Assembly: GCA_016709335.1 (NCBI GenBank)
Contig: JADJNC010000020.1
Location: 18,945-82,944, forward strand
From: Candidatus Propionivibrio dominans
GTDB lineage: Bacteria > Pseudomonadota > Gammaproteobacteria > Burkholderiales > Rhodocyclaceae
Length of the DNA: 64,000 nucleotides
Direction of reading: 5' to 3'
In this document: positions 1-9,198 of the stretch, piece after piece
How positions within the stretch are numbered: position 1 is the first letter of the stretch
How the letters are laid out: the number at the start of each line of letters is the position of its first letter
The notes under the pieces: model-generated
Seen by the model: only the letters and a program-made list of their open reading frames with translations
What the model was told of the DNA's origin: nothing
Database searches by the model: none
Position numbers and translations under genes: made by a program

Positions 1-601
1 CGGGAGAGTGGCTGACATAAATGACCGGGATCGAAAGCTCGCCGTGCAGCCGCTCCAGATAAGGCAGGATTTCCAGTTTGCGCTTCAGGTCAAGCGCCGC
101 CAGCGGTTCGTCGAGCAGCAGAATTTTCGGTGCGGCGAGCAAGGCGCGGGCAATCGCCACACGCTGGCGTTCGCCGCCGGAAAGCTGGCGGGTTGAACGT
201 TCGAGCAGGTGCGCAATACCGAGCAGTTCAGCCACTTCGGGCAAGGCAAAGCGGCGCTCGCTTGCCGGGGCGCTTTTCAGAACGCGCTTCTGTCCATATT
301 CCATGTTGCGGCGTACCGAGAGATGCGCGAAAAGGCTGGCCTCCTGAAACACCATGCCCAGCGCGCGCTGGTGCGGCGGCAGGAAATAGCCCTGCGCTTC
401 GTCCTGCCAGACCTCGTTGCCGATGGCGAAATAACCCTGCGCCGCTCGTTCCAGCCCGGCCATCGCGCGCAGACAGGTGGTCTTGCCCGAGCCGGAGTGG
501 CCGAACAGCGCGCTGATGCCGTGCCCTGGGAGGCGCAGGTCCACATCCAGCCTGAAGTCACCGCGCGGCAGGCAAAAACTGGCCTGAATTTCAGCGCTCA
601 T
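1..601 (-). CDS. modC: Molybdate ABC transporter ATP-binding protein ModC (3' end cut by window edge)
   Basis: ATPase of the molybdate importer; it would sit on the cytoplasmic face of the ModB dimer and drive uptake of MoO4(2-). The first 200 codons are present. Walker [10 protein letters not shown] lies near residues 34-42, the signature LSGGERQR near 138-145, and Walker B ILLLDEP follows about 15 residues later, so the nucleotide-binding domain is nearly complete. The C-terminal part, which in this family carries a Mop/TOBE domain, lies outside the window. The ATG overlaps the modB stop as ATGA, giving four shared bases and probable translational coupling. It is the last gene of modE-modA-modB-modC, so it is probably under the same ModE control. 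Gene order and motifs leave little room for another assignment. Confidence 0.95.
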   Translation of the reverse strand, partial: MSAEIQASFCLPRGDFRLDVDLRLPGHGISALFGHSGSGKTTCLRAMAGLERAAQGYFAIGNEVWQDEAQGYFLPPHQRALGMVFQEASLFAHLSVRRNMEYGQKRVLKSAPASERRFALPEVAELLGIAHLLERSTRQLSGGERQRVAIARALLAAPKILLLDEPLAALDLKRKLEILPYLERLHGELSIPVIYVSHSP

Positions 602-1284
602 AGCGCTTTCCGCCGTGACGGGTTCAGGGTGTAGAGCGCCAGCAGCACGCTGAAGCTGAACAGCAGCATGCCGCCGGCCAGCCAGTGGGCTTCAGTGTAT
701 TCGAGGGCTTCAACGTGGTCGTAGATCTGCACCGAAACAACGCGTGTCTTGCCCGGGATGTTGCCGCCGATCATCAGCACGATGCCGAACTCACCCACCG
801 TATGGGCAAAGCCGAGAATCGCTCCGCTCAGAAAACCGGGTCGGGCCAGCGGCACGGCCACGCTCCAGAAGGCATCCCACGGGCTGGCGCGCAGCGTCGC
901 GGCGACTTCCAGCGGGCGCTCGCCGATGGCCTCGAAGGCATTCTGGATCGGCTGAACGACAAACGGCAGCGAGTAGAATACCGAGGCAATGACCAGGCCG
1001 GTGAAGGTGAAGGGCAGGATGCCAAGGCCGAGCGACTGCGTCAGTTGCCCGACCGGCCCGTTCGGCCCCATGGCGACGAGCAGGTAGAAACCGAGGACGG
1101 TCGGCGGCAGTACCAGCGGCAACGCAACGACGGCGCCGATCACTCCCTTGTAGGCCGAGCGCGTGCGCGCCAGCCACCAGGCGATCGGCGTGCCGACGAT
1201 GAGCAGGAGTACGGTAACAATCGAGGCCAGTTTGAGCGTCAGCCAGACGGCGGCCAGATCCTGGGAATATGCGGTACTTTCCAT
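598..1284 (-). CDS. modB: Molybdate ABC transporter permease ModB
   Basis: Inner-membrane channel subunit of the molybdate importer, 228 residues, the usual ModB length. The first helix is at about residues 12-35 and four more hydrophobic segments follow. The cytoplasmic EAA loop that docks the ATPase is visible as [16 protein letters not shown] followed by PLARPG, near residues 130-160. It starts about 100 bases after the modA stop and ends in a four-base overlap with modC. Together with ModA (binding protein) and ModC (ATPase) it makes the complete transporter. Confidence 0.95.
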   Translation of the reverse strand: MESTAYSQDLAAVWLTLKLASIVTVLLLIVGTPIAWWLARTRSAYKGVIGAVVALPLVLPPTVLGFYLLVAMGPNGPVGQLTQSLGLGILPFTFTGLVIASVFYSLPFVVQPIQNAFEAIGERPLEVAATLRASPWDAFWSVAVPLARPGFLSGAILGFAHTVGEFGIVLMIGGNIPGKTRVVSVQIYDHVEALEYTEAHWLAGGMLLFSFSVLLALYTLNPSRRKAL

Positions 1285-1381
1285 GGCTAATGACGTACCA
1301 GCAGGTCATGTAACTTGCAGGATGTCGTGCTCACATCGAAGCACTGCCCTGGCAGAATGCACTTGAGAGCGATAGCGATTT

Positions 1382-2958
<1,577 letters not shown>

Positions 2959-2974
2959 TTTGTCTGACTTCCTA

Positions 2975-2998
2975 CGTAATATTGTAGAGTATATAACG
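2975..2998 (-). promoter_or_regulatory. ModE-type operator upstream of modEABC
   Basis: A 24-base imperfect palindrome reading CGTAATATTGT at its left and TATATAACG at its right. Aligned by eye with the ModE site of the E. coli modABC promoter, recalled from knowledge, it agrees at roughly 19 of 24 positions. It ends 17 bases before the modE ATG, overlapping where the ribosome site and early transcript must lie, which fits direct repression of modE-modA-modB-modC when molybdate is plentiful. Binding itself is inferred. Confidence 0.75.
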
Positions 2999-3105
2999 AT
3001 TGCTCAAATTCTTCTGGCTGGCACCGTTTCTAGCGCATCCCTGCTGCGTTATGGTTGAACAAGTACAGCGCATGTGGTTAAAGTGTGCTCGCGCCAAAGT
3101 AAATT

Positions 3106-3129
3106 CGTTATTTTATGATCTATATAGCG
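3106..3129 (+). promoter_or_regulatory. ModE-type operator upstream of the molbindin gene
   Basis: A second 24-base site, CGTTATTTTATG at the left and CTATATAGCG at the right, with the same half-site layout as the operator in front of modE and about 17 of 24 positions shared with the E. coli site. It ends 43 bases before the molbindin start. Two separate boxes in one divergent region suggest that the import operon and the molybdate-storage protein are controlled by the same regulator but independently. Confidence 0.65.
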
Positions 3130-3172
3130 AAAACCGGGCCAGATCCATACAAATCCGCTCAAGGAGAACTTC

Positions 3173-3607
3173 ATGAAAATAAGCGCACGCAATATCTTCG
3201 AAGGAAAAATCACTTCTCTGGTCAACGGCAAGGTCAATGCCGAAGTCGAGGTCACCACGCCGGGGGGCGATCGCATCGTCGCCGTGGTGACCGAAAGCAG
3301 CGTCCAGTCGCTCGGCCTGGCGCTCGGCAAGCCGGTGCTGGCCTTCGTCAAGGCACCCTGGGTGATCGTTATGGCCGGCGACTGCGGCGTTAAATTCAGC
3401 GCTCGCAACCAACTGGCCGGGACGGTACAGAGCATCGACAAAGGGGCGATCAATAGCGAAGTCCGCATCAAACTGAGCGGAGGTACGCTGGTCTATGCGG
3501 TGATCACCAACGAAGCAGTAATGGAACTCGGACTCAAACCCGGCGTTACGGCCAGCGCCCTGATCAAGGCCAGCCATGTCGTCCTCGGCGTATCAGAGTC
3601 CTCATGA
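3173..3607 (+). CDS. mop: Two-domain molbindin (Mop/ModG-like molybdate-binding protein)
   Basis: 144 residues made of two tandem Mop (TOBE-like) domains, about residues 1-67 (MKISARNIFEGKITSL) and 73-140 ([15 protein letters not shown]). No DNA-binding or membrane part is present. Such di-Mop proteins (for example Azotobacter ModG) assemble into trimers that hold several molybdate ions, so the likely role is cytoplasmic storage or buffering of molybdate for cofactor synthesis. An AAGGAG ribosome site precedes the ATG. It is transcribed divergently from modEABC behind its own ModE-type operator. The domains resemble the C-terminal half of the neighbouring ModE. Confidence 0.9.
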   Translation: MKISARNIFEGKITSLVNGKVNAEVEVTTPGGDRIVAVVTESSVQSLGLALGKPVLAFVKAPWVIVMAGDCGVKFSARNQLAGTVQSIDKGAINSEVRIKLSGGTLVYAVITNEAVMELGLKPGVTASALIKASHVVLGVSESS

Positions 3608-3639
3608 CCTGATTGAAGCGCGCAGAACCTGCAAGTTCA

Positions 3640-3732
3640 CCGTCATTCCGGCGAAAGCCGGAATCTGACCGCAGGGAATGCAGAGCCAGAAAAATCAAAG
3701 TACTGGACACCGGCTTCTGCCGGCGTGACGGC
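3640..3732. repeat. Dispersed palindromic repeat (CATTCCGGC...GCCGGAAT type)
   Basis: The stretch holds two short hairpins facing each other: GTCATTCCGGC with GCCGGAAT at the left, and GGACACCGGC with GCCGGCGTGACGG at the right, so that the whole unit is itself an inverted repeat. The same hairpin types recur at about 47.0 and 48.3-48.5 kb. The central part contains a 22-base sequence (3666-3687) that reappears with one mismatch at 9120-9141 inside an unrelated palindrome. It lies between two convergent genes, a usual position for REP-like elements. Confidence 0.7.
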
Positions 3733-3747
3733 TTATTCAGCGTTTCC

Positions 3748-4212
3748 TTAGTTTTCCTGAGGCGTCTCCGTACAGCCAGCCGCTACAGCCAGCGCGTGGG
3801 CGCGCGCCTCGAAGGCGCTCACCATGCTGGTGGCCATCGGCATGATCAGAACCTGGATGACCGGGATCAGGAACAGCGAGCGCGCCTCGCAATCTAGCGT
3901 GAAGTCGACGTGGCAGTGACCCTCGGCCAGGGGTGAGAAACTCCAGCGAATTTCGAAATGCCTGAAGGAGCGATCCCCGGATACGACAGTGATGCTGCGC
4001 GGGCGATCGAGTTCGGTTCGCGAGCAGAAACGATGCGTCATCAAACCCAGCGCCAGGCTCTGCTCGGTTTCGTAGGCGTTTTCGTGACGTTTGACGATCT
4101 TCGCTGCGCTGATCAGGGGCAGGAACTCGGGATAGCGTTCGACATCGGCAACGATATCGAACAGCCATTCAGGTGATCGAGCGATGTCGCGGCTCTCGCG
4201 ATGGTTTGCCAT
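3748..4212 (-). CDS. RatA/COQ10-like START-domain protein
   Basis: 154 residues forming a single START/polyketide-cyclase domain. The opening SRDIARSPEWLFDIVADVERYPEFLP is the family signature of COQ10, a ubiquinone-binding chaperone, and of bacterial RatA, reported in E. coli to bind 50S subunits. In most proteobacteria this gene sits near smpB. Here it stands alone, convergent with the molbindin gene and facing a repeat, so context gives no help. The final residues are polar and variable. Which of the two proposed functions applies cannot be told from sequence. Confidence 0.8.
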   Translation of the reverse strand: MANHRESRDIARSPEWLFDIVADVERYPEFLPLISAAKIVKRHENAYETEQSLALGLMTHRFCSRTELDRPRSITVVSGDRSFRHFEIRWSFSPLAEGHCHVDFTLDCEARSLFLIPVIQVLIMPMATSMVSAFEARAHALAVAAGCTETPQEN

Positions 4213-4645
4213 TGACTTCTGCCTTCCGTTCGCTGTTTCGCTGGCCAGAGTAGCTGCCGGGCCCGGCCGATGCAGAGCGCAAGATCATGAGTCGATCAGC
4301 TACACCAGACGTTGCCAACCCCCTGCAAGATATGACACATCATAACAACAGCCACCCTGATCGGGGGATCGGGAATTCTCTATTGCCGCTCACCATTCGG
4401 CCACGGGGGCGGGAAAGCGCGAGTTCAAAACACTTGGTGAGGACATCATGTCGAGACCTTTGCTCAATTCACGAAAGCCATTGCGGAAAAGTTGGCTAGC
4501 AAGATTCGTCATCGTGGTTCAGCACTGAGGCATTAGAATTACATGACTTAACCGGCGATTCAAGCTTGGCAGGCAAGCGGACTATCCAATGAAATAGCCT
4601 GATCAAATCGGCCCTGGCAAATTATTTATTCAAATGAGGTTGGTC
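4213..4645. other. Gene-free stretch between the START-domain gene and pilU
   Basis: About 430 bases with no convincing gene. A 26-codon frame at 4448-4528 follows a GGTGAGG sequence but has nothing recognisable in it. The stretch should hold the divergent promoters for the START-domain gene and pilU. No clear -35/-10 pair stands out to the eye. Confidence 0.5.
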
Positions 4646-5971
4646 ATGGAACAACAGGAAAAGGCTCAGTACCGCAGCGTAGTGCATAGGATGCTGACCA
4701 CGATGGTGGGGATGAAGGGCTCGGACCTTTTTATCACAGCGGGCTACCCGCCGGCAGTCAAGCTGAACGGCAAACTCACCAAACTCAATGACACGCCACT
4801 CACTGCAGAACAAACGCAAAAAATGGCGCACTCCATTTCGACCGAGAAACAGTGGCAAAACCTTATCGATGCCAAAGGCTCGAACTTCGCCATTTCGCTG
4901 GAAGGTATCGGTCGTTTCCGGATCAACGTATTCACGCAGCAGCAGCGCCTCGGAATGGTGATCCGCGTCATCACCACCGAAATCCCCGATTTCGACAAGA
5001 TGAATCTGCCGCCGGTACTGAAGACCGTTGTCCTCGAAAAACGTGGGCTGGTCCTGCTGGTGGGAGGCACCGGGTCGGGCAAGTCGACCACGCTGGCTGC
5101 AATGCTGGGAGTGCGCAACCGTGAAACGCACGGCCACATCATCACCATCGAAGACCCGGTCGAATACGTGCATACCCACATCAATTGCATCGTTACCCAT
5201 CGCGAGGTTGGCGTAGACACGCTTGGGTGGTTCGACGCGCTGAAAGATTCGCTGCGCCAGGCCCCGGACGTTATCCTGATCGGAGAGATTCGCGATCAGG
5301 AAACGATGGAATATGCGCTGAATTTTGCCGAGACCGGGCATCTGTGCCTGGCGACGCTGCATGCAAACAGCGCCAACCAGGCGATCGACCGCATCGTTAA
5401 TTTTTTCCCCATCGAAAAGCGTGAGCAGGTGCTGAATGACATTTCGCTGAACATGCGCGCCATCGTTTCGCAGCGCCTGGTGCGCAAGATTTCTGGCGGG
5501 CGTGCTGCGGCAATCGAGATTCTGTTGAGTACGGCATCGTCAAGGGATGCGATTGCCAAGGGCGAAGTCGGAGGATTGAAGGAGATAATGAAGAAGTCTG
5601 TCGAACAGGGAATGAAGACGTTCGATCAGTGCCTGTTTGAACTGTACGACGCCGGCGAAATTTCTCTGCAGGAATTGCAGATCAATTCAGATGCCAAGGG
5701 CGACCTGATGCTACGTCTGAAACTGCAAAGTGCGCGATTCACCAAGGAAGTGCTGGGAGGCGACGCAGGCAGTCAGTCCGCCGGATTGTCTTTTGACGGC
5801 CAGGTGGACAAGGAGGAGGAAGCCGCCAGGAAAAAGGCAGAAGAAGACGCGACCCTGAAAGAACTGGCTCTGAAAAAAGCGGCTTCGAATAAAACGGCTG
5901 AAGCAGCGGCGGTAAAAGCTGCACCGCTCACGTTGGAACTGGCTGATCGGCCAGCGCCACCGAAGGCATAA
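4646..5971 (+). CDS. pilU: Type IV pilus retraction ATPase, PilT/PilU family, with charged C-terminal extension
   Basis: Hexameric motor that powers pilus retraction at the inner membrane. The second ATG (4646) is chosen because GAGG lies eight bases before it, while the ATG at 4634 has no ribosome site. Residues 1-110 are the PilT N-domain. Walker A GGTGSGKST is near residue 140, the Asp box ITIEDPVEY near 165, Walker B VILIGEIRD near 210 and the His box ATLHANSA near 235. Length is 441 residues: PilT proteins are about 345 and PilU about 380. The excess is a Lys/Glu/Ala-rich tail from about residue 385, probably coiled or disordered. No pilT lies in the window. PilU is favoured over PilT by length and by the tail, but is not certain. 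Confidence 0.85.
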   Translation: MEQQEKAQYRSVVHRMLTTMVGMKGSDLFITAGYPPAVKLNGKLTKLNDTPLTAEQTQKMAHSISTEKQWQNLIDAKGSNFAISLEGIGRFRINVFTQQQRLGMVIRVITTEIPDFDKMNLPPVLKTVVLEKRGLVLLVGGTGSGKSTTLAAMLGVRNRETHGHIITIEDPVEYVHTHINCIVTHREVGVDTLGWFDALKDSLRQAPDVILIGEIRDQETMEYALNFAETGHLCLATLHANSANQAIDRIVNFFPIEKREQVLNDISLNMRAIVSQRLVRKISGGRAAAIEILLSTASSRDAIAKGEVGGLKEIMKKSVEQGMKTFDQCLFELYDAGEISLQELQINSDAKGDLMLRLKLQSARFTKEVLGGDAGSQSAGLSFDGQVDKEEEAARKKAEEDATLKELALKKAASNKTAEAAAVKAAPLTLELADRPAPPKA

Positions 5972-6003
5972 ACCTGGGTGGCGGGCATGGAGTTGGCGGG
6001 GCC

Positions 6004-6033
6004 GGAGGGGGGGCGGGGGGGCGGGGGGGGTGG
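6004..6033 (+). repeat. Poly-G stretch, candidate G-quadruplex
   Basis: Runs of 7, 7 and 8 guanines separated by single cytosines and flanked by GG on both sides, within a wider G-rich patch that begins near 5976. It lies between the pilU stop and the ribosome site of the next gene. Such tracts can fold into a quadruplex in mRNA or DNA and are prone to slippage. They are also where sequencing is least reliable, so exact lengths are uncertain. Confidence 0.75.
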
Positions 6034-6079
6034 CTTACGCCCGATAAGGAAAAGGTTTTTCGCCAGAGAAGGAGGGGGT

Positions 6080-6649
6080 ATGGACGAGTTCAAAGCCATC
6101 GACGACAATTTTTCAAGCTTCGCCAAGCTTCTCATTGAGGACTCTGCGGTTCGATTCAACACATTACGCAGTTGTTCATTCTTCGATCCTGTGCCCGATG
6201 AATGGCGGATGCGCATCGCGGATCGGGCACAAAGCCGGACAGGCTATTCGGATGTTTGCCTGACTTCGCAGGACGACGAGACAAAGACCTTCTATGTCAT
6301 CCTGCGCGGCACCGCCGAAGCGTACCGCAACGGCAAGCTGGTTGGAACGATAGACACCGGCGAATGCATCGGAGAGGGTGTGTTTTTTGCCAATGAGAAC
6401 ATCTCGCGTTCAGCGACAGTAATCGCCGATTACAAAATTATTGCTGCAGAATTCAACAAAGCCGCCATTGATAGTTTGCAAGCCGATGCCCAGGCCATGA
6501 CATGCATTGATAAGGCCTTGCTGCTTGCCCTCTTCAAGAAATTGCAGGGTGCGAACCGCAAGATCGAAAAGCTGCTTCTCATGAAGGCGAGCGATGGCAA
6601 AGGCAACTGGAGTTCTGGTGATACAGGCCGCTTTAAAGGGTTTGCCTAA
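6080..6649 (+). CDS. Cyclic-nucleotide-binding-domain protein
   Basis: 189 residues from an ATG preceded by AAGGAGGGGG. The frame is open upstream, but that part only translates the poly-G stretch into glycines and is rejected. A CRP-type cyclic nucleotide-binding fold spans about residues 30-150: FYVILRGTAEAYRNGKLVGTIDTGECIGEGVFFAN corresponds to the strand, turn and phosphate-binding region, although the usual RxA arginine is replaced by ISRSATV. No helix-turn-helix follows; the C-terminal 35 residues are a Lys-rich helix. Lying 108 bases after pilU on the same strand, it may adjust retraction in response to a nucleotide, as proposed for similar pil neighbours. Ligand and partner are unknown. 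Confidence 0.75.
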   Translation: MDEFKAIDDNFSSFAKLLIEDSAVRFNTLRSCSFFDPVPDEWRMRIADRAQSRTGYSDVCLTSQDDETKTFYVILRGTAEAYRNGKLVGTIDTGECIGEGVFFANENISRSATVIADYKIIAAEFNKAAIDSLQADAQAMTCIDKALLLALFKKLQGANRKIEKLLLMKASDGKGNWSSGDTGRFKGFA

Positions 6650-6836
6650 GCAGAGAGCGATTCAGTTTCAATACAAGCGCAACATTGAATTTCCCCTGAA
6701 ATTTTGTATTCCGAAAGTTACGAAAACTTCGCTCCCCTGACGAACTGGAGTTCCCTTTCCCTGCACCGGAGAGTATTCTTTCGAGCAATGACGTCGCGAA
6801 CGGCGCGGTGGCTGTATTCAGCAGGAGAGGGTGCTC

Positions 6837-7220
6837 ATGAATCTCGAGAAGGTCGTTTTCGGTTTCTTTATCGTTCTCGCCGCAACGCTCAATTTCGGCT
6901 TCTTCATAGGCGAGATCGATCAGCCGAAGCATCACCATATCTACGAACTGTTTGCCGCGATCGTGGTTAATCTGATCGCCACCGTTCTCAAGTTCGGCGA
7001 TCGCACGCAGATCGGCGCGGTGCATCTGTCGACCAGCCTGGTCGCCGACCTGCAACTGGTGGCGGCGGCCGGTGTTTATGCGTTCGCGGTGCATGTTACC
7101 GGCGAGGGAATGACGCCCGAGGTGACGACGAGCATCGTTTCGTTGAGCGGCGGCGCCTTGTTTGCCAACGTCGTCTCGGTCGTCCTGCTGATCGCCGAAA
7201 CGGTCATGCTACGGCGCTGA
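6837..7220 (+). CDS. DUF6394 family inner-membrane protein
   Basis: 127 residues with four hydrophobic segments (about 5-25, 35-52, 62-82, 100-124), so probably a small polytopic membrane protein. The ATG at 6837 is preferred over an in-frame GTG six bases earlier because GGAGAGGG lies at the right distance. The strongly conserved middle, ELFAAIVVNLIATVLKFGDRTQ, matches my recollection of DUF6394, a family of unknown function found beside potassium channel genes. It is followed after 31 bases by just such a channel, so a supporting role in K+ transport is a reasonable guess and no more. Confidence 0.7.
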   Translation: MNLEKVVFGFFIVLAATLNFGFFIGEIDQPKHHHIYELFAAIVVNLIATVLKFGDRTQIGAVHLSTSLVADLQLVAAAGVYAFAVHVTGEGMTPEVTTSIVSLSGGALFANVVSVVLLIAETVMLRR

Positions 7221-7251
7221 CAGGCCTGGCGGATCGAATACCGGCCAGCCG

Positions 7252-9009
7252 ATGAACAGCAGCGTCTTTTTCCTGGCCTTGCGACGGATGCGGGCGCCGC
7301 TGATCGTGCTGATCGTGATCTATGCGGTGTCCACGCTCGGTCTGACCCTGGTTCCCGGAGTAGATGCCGAGGGCAAATCAGCGCCGCCGATGAGCTTCTT
7401 CCACGCCTTCTACTTCGTCAGCTATACGGCCAGCACGATCGGCTTCGGTGAACTGCCGGACCCATTTTCCGAAGCGCAGCGGATGTGGGTCACGGTGTGC
7501 ATCTTCCTGTCGGTGATCGGCTGGTCGTACTCGCTCATCAGCCTGCTGGCGCTGGTGCAGGACAAGGGTTTTCAGCAGGTGCTGCTGACCGGTCGCTTTA
7601 CGCGCCGGGTCAGGCAACTCGGCGAGCCCTTTTACATCGTCTGCGGCTGTGGCGAGACCGGCCTGCTGATCGCCCGGGCGCTCGATCGCGACGGTTTGCG
7701 GGTGGTCACCATCGAGCGTGATGAGGCTCGTATCCAGGAACTCGAGGTCGAGGATTTTGCTTCCGACGTGCTTGTCCTCAGCGCCGATGCAGCGCAACCG
7801 CAAAGCCTGCTGATGGCCGGACTCGATCACCGGAGCTGCCGCGGTGTGCTGGCGGTGACCGACGACGATTCAGTCAACCTGGCCGTGGCGATCGCCAGCC
7901 GGCTGATCAATCCGCGGCTGATGATCGTTGCCCGTGTCGCCAGTCCGACCATCGAAGCCAACATGATGTCCTTCGGCACGCACTACGTGGTCAATCACTT
8001 CGAGCGCTTTGCCGACTACCTGGCACAGGCGATCCATTCACCGAACTGGTATCACCTGGTCGATCTGCTGACCGGTCAGCCGGGGCAGGAAGTCCCTGAG
8101 CGGCACGATCCGCCGGTTGGCGATTGGATTGTCTGTGGCTATGGCCGTTTCGGGCAGGCCGTGGTGCGTAATCTGGAGCGGCAGGGCATCAGCCTGACGG
8201 TGATCGCCCCCGAAATCGACCTCCCGCAAAGCGTGCGTCACGTCGTTGGCCTGGGGACCGAGGCCGGGCCGCTGCGCCAGGCCGGGATAGAAAGCGCAGT
8301 CGGGATTGTTGCCGGCAGCCCGAGCGACCCGAACAACCTGTCGATCGCGATGACCGCCAAGGAAGTCAATCCCGAGTTGTTCATCGTCGTGCGCCAGAAC
8401 CGGGTCGCCAACCAGGTGCTGTTCGACGCCTTCCATGCCGACTTCACGATGGTGCCGTCGCGCATCGTTGCTCGCGAGTGCCTGTCACTGATCAACTCGC
8501 CGCTGCTGCCGCGCCTGCTGAACCTGGTTCGCGACTGGCCTGATTCACGCTCGGCGACGGTTGCCCGAGAGCTCGAGGACTTATGCCAGCGGCGGGTGCC
8601 GATGGTCTGGGGCGTGCGGCTCAACGCCGCTGAAGCGCCGGCGGTACACCGCTTCCTGATGATGGAGGAAGGAAGCTTGGCGCTCGACCTGCTGCGGCGC
8701 GACCCGGCGGCGCGCGCCGAATATCTGCCGATCATGCCGCTGCTGCTGGTGCGCGAGGGCCGCGACCACGAACTGCCGAGTGCGGAGACGCTGCTGCAGC
8801 CCGGCGACCAACTGCTCTTCGCCGGCACACGTTCGGCCAAGCTGGCGCAGAACCTCGTTCTCGACAACCGCAATGCGCTTTACTACATGCTCACCGGTCA
8901 CGACGCCAAAGGCTGGCTGTGGGGTTTGCTGACCGGCGGTGACCCGGTTGAGGCGAATGGGCCGAATGGCCGTGAGTCGAGGCGGGCGAGTACTTTCCCC
9001 GGCGAATGA
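7252..9009 (+). CDS. Potassium channel with two RCK (TrkA-N) domains
   Basis: 585 residues. Two transmembrane helices (about 15-35 and 80-105) enclose a pore loop whose filter reads TIGFGEL near residues 62-68, the K+ channel signature. A first RCK/TrkA-N domain follows from about residue 125 (FYIVCGCGETGLLIARALDRDG, a Rossmann nucleotide loop). A second begins near 285 (DWIVCGYGRFGQAVVRNLE), and a TrkA-C-like segment lies at about 480-550. Eukaryotic BK and bacterial MthK-type channels are gated by such rings; here both rings come from one chain. It probably forms one unit with the DUF6394 gene 31 bases upstream. Ligand (NAD, ATP, Ca2+) cannot be read from sequence. Confidence 0.9.
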   Translation: MNSSVFFLALRRMRAPLIVLIVIYAVSTLGLTLVPGVDAEGKSAPPMSFFHAFYFVSYTASTIGFGELPDPFSEAQRMWVTVCIFLSVIGWSYSLISLLALVQDKGFQQVLLTGRFTRRVRQLGEPFYIVCGCGETGLLIARALDRDGLRVVTIERDEARIQELEVEDFASDVLVLSADAAQPQSLLMAGLDHRSCRGVLAVTDDDSVNLAVAIASRLINPRLMIVARVASPTIEANMMSFGTHYVVNHFERFADYLAQAIHSPNWYHLVDLLTGQPGQEVPERHDPPVGDWIVCGYGRFGQAVVRNLERQGISLTVIAPEIDLPQSVRHVVGLGTEAGPLRQAGIESAVGIVAGSPSDPNNLSIAMTAKEVNPELFIVVRQNRVANQVLFDAFHADFTMVPSRIVARECLSLINSPLLPRLLNLVRDWPDSRSATVARELEDLCQRRVPMVWGVRLNAAEAPAVHRFLMMEEGSLALDLLRRDPAARAEYLPIMPLLLVREGRDHELPSAETLLQPGDQLLFAGTRSAKLAQNLVLDNRNALYYMLTGHDAKGWLWGLLTGGDPVEANGPNGRESRRASTFPGE

Positions 9010-9065
9010 TCCTGGAAACCGCAATTGAGCGTGACCGCCGCAACACCAAGTTTGGCCAGGGTTTG

Positions 9066-9166
9066 GCCCTCACCCCAATCCTCTCCCGCAGGGAGAGAGG
9101 GATTGCACCCTTCGCCATGTGACCACAGGGAATGCAGAGCCGGGAGAAGGGCCGGGGATGAGGGCC
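9066..9166. repeat. Palindromic REP-like repeat (CCCTCACCCC...GATGAGGG type)
   Basis: An outer inverted pair CCCTCACCCC / GGGGATGAGGG encloses an inner hairpin CTCTCCCGCAGGGAGAG, then the 22-base sequence at 9120-9141 that also occurs at 3666-3687. The CCCTCACCCC...GGGAGAGG type is widespread in proteobacterial intergenic DNA. Another copy sits inside the mod gene at 56.8 kb. It lies between convergent genes. Confidence 0.7.
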
Positions 9167-9198
9167 TACGATATTGACATTACGCTCAACTGCATTTT

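Noticed and set aside
1285..1381. Molybdenum cofactor riboswitch in the mod operon
   Set aside because: The spacers in the operon are short and lack the long conserved helices of that riboswitch; ModE-type boxes explain control.
4448..4528. 26-codon frame behind a GGTGAGG sequence before pilU
   Set aside because: No likeness to anything and no context; chance frames of this size are common.
5978..6079. N-terminal extension of the nucleotide-binding protein through the G-rich stretch
   Set aside because: It encodes only glycines and arginines from the poly-G run; a strong ribosome site precedes the ATG at 6080.
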